Below are positions 22,818 through 37,800 of a stretch of 64,000 nucleotides of DNA, one piece after another. Positions within the stretch are counted from its first letter, which is position 1. Every line of letters starts with the position of its first letter. A model generated the notes under the pieces. It ran no database searches. It was given only the letters and a program-made list of their open reading frames with translations, and was not told where the DNA came from. The stretch is from Bolinopsis microptera. Taxonomy: Eukaryota; Ctenophora; Tentaculata; Lobata; Bolinopsidae. Location of the stretch: the NCBI RefSeq assembly GCF_026151205.1, contig NC_087075.1, forward strand, positions 2,702,359 through 2,766,358. The letters run 5' to 3'. The translations under genes were made by a program, and so were the position numbers.

Positions 22818-25800
22818 GTTAGTTTCTGCTAATTTTATATTTAGTTAATTAATTAATTAATTAATTAATTAATTAGTTAATTATATATTTACTGTACTTC
22901 CCTGTATCAGTGTTAAGCAATGTAATTGTAAACACCTTGAGTCCCTTGTACAACGTCGGTATGCTACAAATTTTCCCAATATGTCTCTAGATAAACACTC
23001 TGTCAATGTTGTTAAACACGTAGTGCAAGCTTGTACGTTTTGCAGCACACATTTATTCCTTCGATACCAATAAATTGGAGAAGCAGCTACAAGTAACTTA
23101 TGTATTATATTGTATAATTGTGTTTGATACTTGTATAAGTGCACACTGAAAAAAAGTACGTGCAGTATGGTTTTTAATTTTTATTAAGTTCCGTATTTGA
23201 TTTATTAATAAATGGTCCTCATATCGTATTATTAACAATTTGAACAGTAGAAATTTTCCAGTAAAACGAAAATTCCGGTAAATCGGGATCTCAATCGTGC
23301 ACAAGTTGGTGTTGTTAAATTGTCCTGATTGATGTGCATTTCTCATTAAAATATTCTTCCTCGAAATCAATTGTCCATCTCCTAAAACAAGAAGACCTCT
23401 TTTTTCTCAAAACGTTTGAGTCCGCTGAAAAATAAGAAAAAAAATCTTATTTTTGGTTGGATTTTAAAAACGCCATTTTACGCGTTATTAAATTCAAACC
23501 CCAGAACAGACTAAAAACATTCCAGAAGTGCAAATTGAATTATCAGCTACAGCTCAGCACTAACATGTCAACAGGTGTACATAGTCCAGATGTGTCTATT
23601 TATAGGCCCCAGCAGGCAGCAGCACAAATATCTGCAACATAGTGGTATTCAGTGTAGTACTGATATGGTATTTTAGGAATTTTAATAGTTAGTATCTGAG
23701 GCTATGGAAAGTTTTAAAGTGGAATGAGTACAATTATTGGAATAACTTGGATAATCACATTATTGTTAAGACCGTAACACTTAAAACAGATGCCAATTAG
23801 CAAGATATTTTGTCTTCCTGTAATTGGCCTGTTACCTGGTTGTACTGTAAGAAATACAGAAATAAAATAACTAAATGTTAAGAATGTAAATACACCATAC
23901 CAGCATTGTACCCAAAATGTAGCTGGCACGCATGGTATTTAAGATTTAGGTCCTAAATCCTCAGTAAGAACTGTGAGGTTAACCAAAACAATCACAGGTG
24001 TGCACCACAGCTACCAACTACATAGACATGTGTATGAGGTGTGATAGTAAGCCTGACAGCGACCCTGTAATGCCCTCTGATGTGTATATCTGGGGCTCCA
24101 ACAGCTCCCACCAGGTTAGATTAACAATTATTCAGTTTAAACTTTTTTAAATTTACTGATCTTTAAATTTATCATACCATTGATTCATCGATGGTATGAT
24201 AAATTTAAAGATTTTAGTTTCATGAAACTTAAATTTTGACCGTTAAATTAGAGTTTCTTACAGCTAGCTGAGGGGAGTCAAGAAAAGATTTTAGTAGCGA
24301 AACAAACGGAATGTTTTGCGGGGTCCCAATATGTTGAAGCCGGACAATACTGTACTTTTACTATAGGTCAGAGTGAAGTTATTAGTATGTTTATAGGTTC
24401 CATCATTACTTTACATTATAGTGAGCGTAATGGTCATTGCGTTTAAAGTCGATTAACTGATTAAGTAATTGGTTAACTTTGTTAACTATTTAAATTTACA
24501 CGTTTCTTTGGGCACGGTTTGGTATTATAATCCTTGTTAGGCAAGATTTCTAAGTTAACCGAGTAATCTATTTCGAACTGTTAATCATTACTTCCTGCTG
24601 ACTAACTAATTAGAGTAATAAGCCTAAACAGTAATCATGTTAAATTACTTAAATTATTTTAATAACGTTTGTAATTACATTAGTTATTTGTTAGGTGGTG
24701 AGATACAAGCCTGTGGTAAAGGCAGTTACGGTAGACTCGGACTAGGTAAGCATGGTTACTTTAAAATCAATCATTAATTTAAACTGCCTTATCGCTATTG
24801 ATTAATTTATAAATTAATTAATTTATAGATGATAAATAATGTAATATGTATCCATTTTGTGAAGATCTCTTCACAAATCATTATATTATATTAGTGTAGG
24901 ATTGCCAGTATGCGCTATAGTTATCAAAGTTCGATACATGATATGGCTTTACAATTGGAATATGAGACTGAATCTTAAGTCGGTAGTCAAGTACGTGGTA
25001 AATAACATGTTGTGTTTTGGCTACAAGTTACAAACTTTAAAGTATTCATAATTAATGTAATTACTGTTGATTAACTGTATCGAATGTCAGGGAATCACCT
25101 CCCTTCCTATAGCTATAGTCACGTACGTTGTACATATAACTTACCTCAACTTGCATGTACAATGTACGTGATGTGGATATACATTATACATCAGATAGAA
25201 AATAGAATAGATTCAAATATTGTTATTAATTGATTTAAAGACATTTATTAATTACAAGATAATAGTAATTGATCAGTAATTATCCAATTAACTTACTAAT
25301 CACGTGCTCACTCAGGTGACAGCACGAACCAGGCCCAACTGAAACCCCTCTCGTTTGATCCTCCTGTCTCTATTGTAAAGATTACTTCCTCTAAAGGATC
25401 AGATGGGCACACCCTGGCTCTGACTAGAGATGGCGCTGTCTATACGTGGGGCGACGGTGAGTTTTACAATAGTAGGGATAACATGTTACCTGATCAGTGA
25501 TCTGCTTAGTATTCATATCATAGTATTGATATCAATATAAGTATAGTAATTGTTCATTGAGTAGACAATAGACATATAAAATTAAATATTAATCGGACGT
25601 AAAATGTGAATCTTGTAGTGCAGTGGCTGATAGTATTTCATGTGATGAAATACAGTGTCACGAGGCTTAATTCACTAGTTGTAATTGTGGTTATTACACT
25701 GTACTGTCGTAATGTATTCATGTGTAATATCTGCAATGTTAACATTAGATACATTAGACATTGTCTACATTAGATACAACAATAATTGATATAACAATAA

Positions 25801-28800
25801 TTGAAATAGTGCAGTGTGTGTTACCCAACGTGACTATTATAATTGACGCTGTTAAAATTATATCATGTGCTTAACAATTTCAGTAATTTCTCATTATGTT
25901 GTAAACTTGAAGATGGATAATGCCGAAATGCGTATAAATGGAATCTAATTATCTAAATACCTATTATTGACGGTGAAATTTATCAAACGTGCTGCAAAAT
26001 ATGTTTGGCCGATATTAATTTGTTGATAAAACGGAAAAAGTGTAAGCCAGTTAGTGAGTTAGATACTGTTCAAATAAGAAAACGCTCAATCTTTAGAATG
26101 ATAGATGGGTATTTGTTTTGTGAACCCATTCATACACATAACATGAGCGTAGTTATATAAAACAAATTCCTGCGGTGGATAACTGCTGTCTTGTTAAGTG
26201 TACGTACATAGAAACACCTCAACTTTAATGTTACACCAAGTAAGAGAGTATGCGGTGAGCTGCTTCGCAAGCAGTGTAAAACATCTTCTTGTTCTGGTAT
26301 CATCCTGATCTTTGTGTTACTTCATCAGAATCGTTAAAAGGGTGATAGAACGGCTCCTGAATTAGGTATACGAACAGGAAGTACCGGGGTATATCATACA
26401 TTGTCTTCTGGCTTGATTTTTATCTGATACTTATCTAGAGAGAAGGAGACTGTGTAGTTATTATGATTAGATGTAGATTCTCAAATATTTGACAGTGGAA
26501 TACAAATGTTTAATTTAGTGGCTCATTGAATCTCTGGTTAGTGTACAATAACGGATATTACAACAGCATTGGACCCAGAAAACAGCTTCTTTTATCGCTC
26601 AGTACGTTCTAAGCTGCTCTTTCAAACTAGCGGCTGTTCAGAATCAGAGACATCTAGCTGCACCTGCTTCCCTTAACTAACAAAATTCATTAGTAATAGA
26701 AATATTGAAAAACAACTAATTTTCAGGAGATTACGGAAAGTTAGGCCACGGTAACACCAGTACACAGAAGACACCAAAACTACTTCTCGGCCCACTGTCA
26801 GGGAAGGTAGTAGTCAATGTAAGCGCTGGGTATAGGCACAGTGCTTGCGTTTGTGAGGTATGATTGGATTACTTTTATATTTGTATCTTTAAACTTAACT
26901 TAACCACGAACGCTTTGCATCTAAACAGAAGAAATTATTCGCAATGAACACTACAGTGAATTATCCACACGACTGTAAATAATCATTTGAATCAATCAAA
27001 TGCTATAATAAGTCTGTAATTGATGCTCAAATATTTGATATAAAATCCCTGCTTTATTTTAACCACACCACTGTGTTCAGGACGGGACTCTGTGGACGTG
27101 GGGTGAGGGAGATTATGGAAGATTGGGACACGGAGATACACTTAGTAGAGATAGCCCTAAATGTGTTGTTGATATCAATAATGTAGGACAGGTATGTCAT
27201 TGTTTGTTTTGTTGCAATTTAATAAGTGATCAATTGGCGCTACGCGGATCCAATTAGATTTTGAATCGTGGGCCAATTTTAAATTTTGCCATGTTTTGTA
27301 CCAGTTCGAATATGCAGGTTTTGTAACGCGCGATGACTTTTTAAATAAGAGATTGATCTAGTTTCGGCCACTACTATGATACCGAAACGCGCGCGCGTGC
27401 CGCGCGTTCAAAACAACTCCACAATGTATACATGATACAACTTTGCAGGAGACTCCAGCCGTTTAGTCGAAAATAAATCGATTTCGAATAATTTGACTGA
27501 GTTATTTTGAGATGCTGTCAATGTTTAATTTTTATCGTGTTTACATGGTAAAACACTAATTTGCGAATTATATCAGGCACATACCATTATATTGTATCTT
27601 GACAGAAAGATAATTTCTTGGCACTTAATCCGGTTTTGTAAATCGGCTGGAATTAAAGCAAGATATCATCCACTTTTTACTATAATAATCTATCTTTTGA
27701 TCAGGTTTCGTGCGGCAGCTCCCACACTTTGGCGGTGTCTAAAGACGGAAGGACGACATGGTCATTTGGCGGTGGTGATAACGGCAAGTTAGGACACGGT
27801 GATACTGCCAGAGTTTTCAGACCAAAGGTTTGAGAGTTGACTGCTTAGAAAATATAAGATATCATCATTATTCTTAAGCTTAATTTTGTCTCTAAAACAT
27901 ATGAAGAACTCCTTCAGGTTGAAGATTACGCAATAGTCCATTATTAGATTATTGGTTTGAAACTAATTTTAATAGCTAAATTGTTCCCCAGGTTATAGAA
28001 GCGCTGAGTGGAGTAGTTGTAACCAAGCTCACTTGCGGTTCTCAGTTCTCCATGGCACTCACTGCCATCGCTCAAGTTTACACTTGGGGCTCCGGACCAT
28101 GTCTAGGACAGGTAACATCTGACTTACCCACCTGTTACCCACCTTCATTGTTACCCACCTGCTGGCTTGCTACATGCCTTTTCGTCTTCATTCTCTTAGC
28201 TTACAACATCTCGCAGTTGGATAAAAATTCGTGATCAACGATATCAGGATAAAATTAAGACTTGTGAGCGGTATAAGTAAGGCTTTATAAAAATACATCA
28301 GGGATCTAGAGTGCGAAATGAATTTAGATTGAGGGTATGATGAGTGTGTTTGTTAACTAGTTTTATGGGGGATGTGAATAGTTCTGTTTTATCATTGTGA
28401 GGCAAAGTGTATGTTATAAAGTTAGACAAAAGTCATTCGCAACAAACTTTAATGAATTTCTAATTTTAGGATTTATCCTGGATTATACTTATTTTATTCT
28501 GAATTAAAATAGCCGTAAAAGGAAACCAAACAAAACCAACCTCAAGATTACAGAAAATTTAGATACGCCCAAACTCCTGATCAGGGAACCCCAGACGCAA
28601 CAGAGCTGACACCCCGCATAGTGGAAGAGTTGCTGAACTACCGGATAATCGACATCAGTGCAGGAGATAGTCACGCACTGGCGCTGACTCACGACAGTAC
28701 TGTTTACGCGTGGGGCAACAACTCTGTGGGACAGTGCGGACAGGTAAATGTTATTGGGGGGCTGTGGATAAAGGGAGCTGTAGAGAGAGGGGAGGGTTTT

Positions 28801-31800
28801 TGATCTGGTTTTAAGGAAAAGTCTGTTAGCATGAGATTCAAAGTTAATTTGGTTGACATCTGACGCCATTTACCTCTGTCTCCCGTCGCGAAACATGTCC
28901 GTATCTTTAAGCTATCTTATATCCCTAATGTTTGCTCTACCAGGGTAACTGTCACAGTCCAGTATCCAAACCACGGAAAGTAGCCGGTCTGGAGAATACT
29001 CCTATACATCAGATAAGTGCGGGAACATCTCACTCAGTTGCCTGGACTGCTATACCCACTGATAGAAAGGTTTGTTTACTGTTGTTGGGAGTCTACCACT
29101 TTGGCTATCAATTGTTGTGGATATTGAATGTGAATTCAATCACTTGTTTCGTACAGAGAGTATAAGTATAACCTGATAACCTCGTCATTCATTGAATAGA
29201 ATGTCATAAATAATGTTATAAACAATTTGTTGTGAATATTTTATTGACGCAATATTTTGTGATGTTCGTTCAAGAGTCGCTGTTACCTATTGGTGCTTAT
29301 CGTTGTTCTGGTCAAAAGATTTAATATTGCTGATTTGCAAAAATTTGATCAATTATTATTAAATTTTACCTTTTTCCAATCAATTAATTTCGATAGCTAA
29401 TTATCACCAGCTGAACATTTTCACTGGTCCATCAAATTGTGCTGAGTGTTAAGTTCGCTAATTCCGCAGGGCTCAAAGGTAAAACATGCACAAAAAGTAA
29501 GGGAAATATTACATGTTTAGATCGTGAATTCTTGGTTATCTTTCACTTGCCTGTGGGAAACAGTTCTGTAAATTACTTGATGAGATGAAGCACGATAAGA
29601 TCACCATCAGTTTTAAACTTGTCACCTAACTAAAGTACTCCATCGTCCCAAAAATCTAGAATTGTCACGTGTATTGCTCAGTGAGGGGACTTTGTAAGGG
29701 AGCATAATATGTTGGCTAATTGGAACTTTGGTTTTATTGATAAACTAAGTGTAACTGTAAATACACAATGTTGTTAGAACGTTATATATACCATAATATG
29801 AAAAAATAACTTGTTCAACTCAATCAGATGACTCTTCAAAGCATGAATAAGTTAATGAATTGATTGTAATATCTGGGGAAGAGTCTCTTAAAAGACCATT
29901 TTGATTACTAGAAAGACTGAATGAGTTGGTCGAGATATTTTCTGTTTACTGCTCAACATTTGATATTGTTCTGGATGTGTTCCATTCTTCAGTGTATTTT
30001 GATTATCTGGTGATCGTAAACATGACCTTATCTGTTTCAATCTCTATAGACTTGTATATCCTGTTGTGTGATTCTATAGTCGGGTGATTCCTGTTAATCT
30101 GTTAACTAATTATTAATTTGTTAATCTGTTCCATGTTACTTGACTTCTACTCAACGTTAATGCTCATTCCGAAAATTATGTTCAAGCTTCTTGATTTCCC
30201 GTAGGTAATGACATCTAAAATACACGATCCACGGTAAATAGACTCATTTGCTGTCCTCCAATATCTAACCTCTCCAGGTACTAACGTGGCAGAAACCTTA
30301 CTGTATTCAGCTTAAACCTGAGACTTTCAGCATGCTGTATACCTTCATGGTAGAGCTCAACAACGGTGAGATTATCTATTACTAGTGGAATACTACTTAA
30401 TTTGTTTTAATTGACTTATTTGTAAGAATAATTTGTGATCATAAGTCTTGAAAAACACTGATAACAAAAAATATTACTTAGAACTAATAAATTCTGTCGT
30501 TACCCTTTCTTTTTATAAAAAGAAAATGTTATATATGCGCATATATATATGCGTCATCATTAATTACCACAATGTAGTAGGTCTATATTATCTTAAGCAC
30601 TTATTGAAAAAAAGCTAAACTAAACACTGCTAAACTTGTTTCAGATCAAAGTGGGGACCTGAATCAGGAGTTCCTCTACTTGTGTCTCAAGCTGCTCAAA
30701 GCTCACTTGGAGTTAGCGGTAAGACTATATTATCTGAGCACGTGATAAAGTTAGTATTATTTGGGAACATTATTGTTTCATTTTTGGGATTTTTGTGACA
30801 CTGACAATCGACATACAGATTTGCGAGAAACCTACAGCATCTCTTTTTGAGTTATGATGTAATCGGTCCTACCCAAAAGTAAATACTGCCCCTATATATG
30901 CTGCCACATCAAAACTAAGATATTAGTTATTCCTCTCTTACCTTTATTTACATCATGACGTAAGAGTGGCACCGTGTAAAACATTGCAACAAGTGATGTC
31001 ACAATCCCTCATGTGACGTCACACTCCCTCACATGACGTGACGTCACACTCCCTCACATGACGTGACGTCACACTTCCTCACATGACGTGACGTCACACT
31101 CCCTCTACGTCATATAAGTGGCACCGTGTAAAACATTGCAACAAGGTTTCAGCTGGTAGAAACAGGAATGTGGTGGGACAGAACTACACAGTGCCAGTAG
31201 TGATAACTGACAGACTTACCAGACATTCTATTGGTGTAAGTGGTGTGTACTGACTTGGTGTTCGTGTACTGACAGTGTGTTTAGACTTTAGGGGCTAGCA
31301 AACGGAGACCCTGTTTTTGGTTGGTTTGAATACCACGCTGAACAAACAATACAAGTTCATAGCTTAATAAACCGGTACATTGTGATTTGTGAAGCATTTA
31401 AAAATTGGAAATTTAGATAGTAAAATAACTGAGACATCAATAATAAACAACTTAACTGACGGCTCACGAAACTTTGTTAACTATTAAATTGACAATTACA
31501 AACCACAGTGATGTTACCGGGCAAGTGATTCATCACAAATTCTTCCACCTTTCTCTAGCACGGCACTCTTACCACGGCACTCCCTAACACGGTACTTCTA
31601 ACACGACACGTTTCCCCAGGTTGCAGGATCCATGTCACAAGGACAGATAATGGGAAGACAGGCTGCCTTACTTAGAGACATGTTATTTAACATGTTGGAC
31701 TGTCAGCTCCCTGACGATATCCACAAACTGGTAAATATTGTTGCCAAATAATTTGTTTAAATTAATTAACATACGTTCATCGAGCATGTCACGTGACGTC

Positions 31801-34800
31801 AAATTCCCTCACGTGACGTCACACTCTACAGGTTCGTGACACTCTGGTAATGGGATCTCCAGTCCTGCTCCCTGCCCTAGAAGAGAGAATGCTGCTGCTG
31901 AACACACTGTTACCCGAGAGATGGGACACTTTGTCACCTGGGCACTCTCTCCAGTTAACACTTGTACTGAACAGCTTTTTGGAGGATTGCCAAGTTACCC
32001 AGCTTCTTGGTGAGTCATTCACCTGGTAATACTGACATGTTCAATCGCAACTTATACAACTTATACAACCAATACAACCAATACAACTAATACAACTTAT
32101 ACAACCAATACAACCAATACAACTTATACAACTTATACAACCAATACAACTTATACAACTTATACAACCAATACAACCAATACAACTAATACAACTTATA
32201 CAACTTATACAACTTATACAACTTATACAACTTATACAACCAATACAACCAATACAACTAATACAACTTATACAACTTATACAACTTATACAACTTATAC
32301 AACTTATACAACTTATACAACTTATACAACCAATACAACCAATACAACTAATACAACTTATACAACTTATACAACTTATACAACTTATACAACCAATACA
32401 ACCAATACAACTTATACAACTTATACAACTTATACAACTTATACAACCAATACAACCAATACAACCAATACAACTAATACAACCAATACAACCAATACAA
32501 CTAATATACAACTTATGCAACTTATACAACTTATACAACTTGTACAACTTATACAACTTATACAACTTATACAACTTATGCAACTTATACAACTTATACA
32601 ACTTATACAACTTATACAACTTATACAACTTATACAACCAATACAACTGATACAACTGATACAACTAATACAACTAATATACAACTTATGCAACTTATAC
32701 AACCAATACAACTAATAAAACTGTTTATTTAAGGGATATTAGCAACATAACAGATCTGCAACTAATAAAACTGTTTATTTAAGGGATATTAGCAACATAA
32801 CAGATCTGCAACTAATAAAACTGTTTATTTAAGGGATATTAGCAACATAACAGATCTGCAACTAATAAAACTGTTTATTTAAGGGATATTAGCAACATAA
32901 CAGATCTGCAACTAATAAAACTGTTTATTTAAGGGATATTAGCAACATAACAACCTATACAACTAATAAAACTGTTTATTTAAGGGATATTAGCAACATA
33001 ACAACCTATACAACTAATAAAACTGTTTATTTAAGGGATATTAGCAACATAACAGATCTGCAACTAATAAAACTGTTTATTTAAGGGATATTAGCAACAT
33101 AACAGATCTGCAACTAATAAAACTGTTTATTTAAGGGATATTAGCAACATAACAGATCTGCAACTAATAAAACTGTTTATTTAAGGGATATTAGCAACAT
33201 AACAACCTATACAACTAATAAAACTGTTTATTTAAGGGATATTAGCAACATAACAGATCTGCAACTAATAAAACTGTTTATTTAAGGGATATTAGCAACA
33301 TAACAGATCTGCAACTAATAAAACTGTTTATTTAAGGGATATAAGCAACATAACAACCTATACAACTAATAAAACTGTTTATTTAAGGGATATTAGCAAC
33401 ATAACAACCTATACAACTAATAAAACTGTTTATTTAAGGGATATTAGCAACATAACAGATCTGCAACTAATAAAACTGTTTATTTAAGGGATATTAGCAA
33501 CATAACAACCTATACAACTAATAAAACTGTTTATTTAAGGGATATTAGCAACATAACAGATCTGCAACTAATAAAACTGTTTATTTAAGGGATATAAGCA
33601 ACATAACAACCTATACAACTAATAAAACTGTTTATTTAAGGGATATTAGCAACATAACAACCTATACAACTAATAAAACTGTTTATTTAAGGGATATTAG
33701 CAACATAACAGATCTGCAACTAATAAAACTGTTTATTTAAGGGATATTAGCAACATAACAACCTATACAACTAATAAAACTGTTTATTTAAGGGATATTA
33801 GCAACATAACAGATCTTATAATTTGTACTACCCAACATTACCACTAACCCGACATTGTCCCAGGCCTAACAGACTCAAGGAAAGAGAAGAGAAGTTTGTC
33901 TGCCTCGTTAATGAAGCTGCTTTTGAAGATGACGTCATCACACACAAACACTCTTCTGGATTGTGTGGAGGAAGAATCCATCTCCTCTATTGGTTAATAT
34001 TTAATAACCTTTTCTGAAAAACTTAAGAGATACCTAATTTTGAGAGATACCTAACTTGAGAGATACCTAATTTTTCGTGCTTTGCTAATTGCTTCTTATT
34101 AAACTGAATTAATTATTGAGTTAGTAATTTGTAATTCGTTTACTTTCTATCAGCTGATATACACGTGGAGAATAGCAAGTGTCCAGTTCCCCCTCACCAT
34201 CTTTACAAGCTACTACTCTGTCTACATAAACATATCCTGGCTTTCTGCTACGCTAAGGTGACTTTTTATTGAACTTACTTCGCCAACATTTATTAATACA
34301 ATAAGATAATAAGGTTGAAACGTTGACGTATTTGAAAAACTAGGAACCAGCGTAAGTACTGCACATGAAATAATCCCACGTGACTTCATTTGTCACGTGA
34401 CTTCACTCCGTATTTCAGGGTCCCTCAGAAGCAGGTTCAGTGCTAGAACTGCTGCGAGATCACGTCAAGCTGTTGCTTAGTAACGCTCGTGATCTGATAA
34501 ACAGATGTACTGAAGTGATAAAAGCGCGAGGAGTCGATCATACTGTAGTTGAGGGTACGTTCTCCTGAGTCCCGACTTCCCTTAATTATTTGGGAGAAAA
34601 AAGTAAAAACGTTTTTAACTCCCCCATTCAGCAATCAGCATTATTATGTACCTAGTTCCTAACTCCTTTAGTTGTTATCCCTCTAACATTTACTACGATT
34701 AACTATCTCTTGACCCCTCCCGCTAGGCTCTAATATAAACCCCTCCCTCACCAGGTATCATCTACCCCTCCCTCCCGGGACAGATCCTCCACCAGCTCCT

Positions 34801-37800
34801 ATACGGTCTCCTCTCCCTACCACCAACATCCCTCAAACCTCTCCTCCCTGACGCTACAGCTCTCCTCATCTCCCTCGACACCCTCGCTCAGAGTATCTCA
34901 AGTCTGGGGGTTACCGAGAGTGTGGAGCTCGCTGAGGATCTTATCAGTGAGTCTTCAAACACAAGGATAATTTTTGTGGCGAATTTTATAGTAAGATTTA
35001 GAGTTAAGTTGTTGTGACGGGAAGGTGGATATGGTTTTATTTTTGTTAATCGCAGGAGTTTGTTGTATAAGATTGAAGGAAAAAGTTGGTGAGTGTATGA
35101 AACATGTGGGTCTTACTAAATCTGCCAAAAATTGGACAGATTCTCAATGTTGGGTTTCCAATTTTTAAACGAAGGACATGAGTTCAAGCTGTAAAGTTAA
35201 ACCGTATTTTTATTATTCTAAAGAAACTCGAGAAAAAAAGTACAATTTAGTAGATCAGTATAAGATTTTAAAAGGTAGGGGATATTTTCCGATAATACTG
35301 AACATTAGCCTATAGGCGGATATAGGACTAGTTTATATATATCCTTATCTCAATATAAATTGAGTTTTTACGCACTGCATGTCTGTTGGACGCATGATTT
35401 CGAAGATTAACTTTTTAAACTTTTGTTAGTTTTACATTCTTTTCCCGGACTCTCCAACTACGTTTTCAGAATTTGAAACTGTTCAATTTCAAACTATTGG
35501 TCAATAGAACCAATAAGATTATCTACTGATTTTAGTTTAAATCAGCAAGACAGCCAGCAGATAATATCAAGCTGACGTCACATCTTTCTGATGACGTCAC
35601 ACCATTCTGATGACGTCACACCATTCTGATGACGTAACACTCCGCAGGACCTCAACAAGAGAACCGATCACACCACGGTGGTCCGTGGAGGTGGTTACTG
35701 GACGTGTCACGTGCTACAGGCTACCTGGTGGGACTCCTTATATCTGGTATGGTAGAGGTTAGTGAAGGGTTGGGAGTCTGATCACAGTGTGTTTAACTTT
35801 AAGTTGGATCTTCGACAAAGTATTTGCCAGATCTATGCTATGCTCGAAAATTAGAAAATTAATCTAAATTAGCAACTTTGCATCCTCCTTTCTCCTCAAT
35901 TCACTTTTTTCACACTTATTTGTACAGGGCGGAGAGACGACTGAGGAGGAAAAGAAATATTCTGAAATTCTACAATCTCACATTCTGAACCACGGTCTCG
36001 AAGAGGCATTCCTTCATTCTGGTATGTAATTACCTTGTTATTTAATTGGGTGATTAACTAATTACTGTCGCAGTTTCTTCCATGATGGGGTAGATGAAAA
36101 TCGATTTTCTTACTATTCATTAAGTCATTCTTTACCTTTTTGATTTCACGTTCCATCGTTTAGTTAAAGACATAAAAGACCTGTCAGCCTCTATTGAAAG
36201 TTTTATGAATAAGTTCAAAATAACGCTACCATTGAGTGAGTTGTGAAGCAGTTCCTAATTTTCCTAGCACGTGCCCAATTTTCATAGCACGTGCCCAATT
36301 TTCTTAGCACGTGCCCAATTTTCCTAGCACGTGCCCACTTTTCTTAGCACGTGCTATAATAACTGAATGTGGAAGCTTATTGTATTGACAAAGTAAATAC
36401 ATATTGAGTAAGGTACACAGCTAGTATTATAAAGGTTTTGTTAATATACACCAATTGCAAAAAGACGAATTTCAAAATTACTTTTAAGGCACACTTATTC
36501 TCAATGTTTCTAAGATTTCAGGAAGCATGAAATTTAACCTAGGCGCACACAGCATATAATACCATGTGGGATCTTCATATCATAACCTGTAATTCTTTGA
36601 TATTGTTAAAGCACTATCGCATCATCCCACATTACGAAAAATAATAAACGGAACTTCTTTGAGATGATAACCTTAACATAAAATAACTTAAAAATCTAAA
36701 ACTTGTTTTAAAGAAGCACGGTAGGTAAGTAGTCAGTCTCAGCTAAGTGAGATAATTTTCAAAGTGATGTGAGAAACTACAGACTGAACTCCCGTATAAC
36801 AAGCCCGTTCTTCCAACGAAGTCCGAATCCCACAAATTTGGAAAACTTTTAAAATTCATAAATATTGAACATTGCAAAATTTCAGTACCACCTGAACTGG
36901 CTTCTTTGTCTATAGGTAGGTTGGATGTGTAATAGTTCTCATTACACTTGGTGAGCTAGAACTTATCTCCTAATTGGGTTGCACCACGTGACCACGTGAG
37001 CCGAGCACGTGATCGTGATTTAGTGTCACATCTAAAAATTGGCTAAAAACTCCTCCTGTGCAACTTGATTAGGTGAGGATAGTTTTAGTTCACCCTGTTT
37101 CACTGTATTGATTATGCTAATCTTTAGAATGGTCTTCATTTTGATAATTCTTCTCGTTCTTGATCGATTTGTGTCCCTCTTGCATGCTTGATTTGTGCTG
37201 CTTCTCTTGAAAAATATGTATCGATTCACGTAATTAATAATATATGTAGACTGTAGAGTTTCAACTGTATTCTTAAATATAAAAAGAGTTGTTAGAAAGG
37301 CAAATGAAAAAATCATCAGTACCACCTAAAAGAAGCATCAAGCCAATGAAAAAATGAAATACCAGCCCACTTATCAGCTACCTAAACGATAACATTTAAA
37401 TAGCACGTACCAGTACCAATACCTATACCAGTTGATAACCGATCAAAAACTCAAAAAACTCTTAAAGTTATGAAACCATAGCAATATATTGCGTTTACGA
37501 ATAAGGCCATAACGAACATTTTGTAACTCTTGTTTTACTCTCTTTGAGCGTCCCTTTATTATTGAACCACTTCTCCACGTTAATTATCATGCACTAATTA
37601 CTAAATTACTAATTACTAATTACTAATTACAGAGAACTCCCAAGCAGACCTGCTGTCTGATAAATACAACCCTCCCCGGTATCGCCTTCTCTGGGACATA
37701 AGCAGGGCTAAGTCAGGGACTGAGCATATCTTCCACTCCATGATGAATCACGCTGTCAACAACGGTGCGTCTCAATCGTTTTTCGGCGAACATTTAAAAT

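Noticed and set aside
31153-31232. Open stretch with acceptor and donor between HERC1 exons 19 and 20
   Set aside because: It would need phase 1 entry, but exon 19 ends in phase 0, and exons 19 and 20 already join in frame at a conserved position without it.
32041-32715. Long Tyr/Lys/Leu and Ser/Cys/Ile frames on both strands
   Set aside because: Frames over the 9-bp minisatellite in intron 21, inside a well-supported intron.
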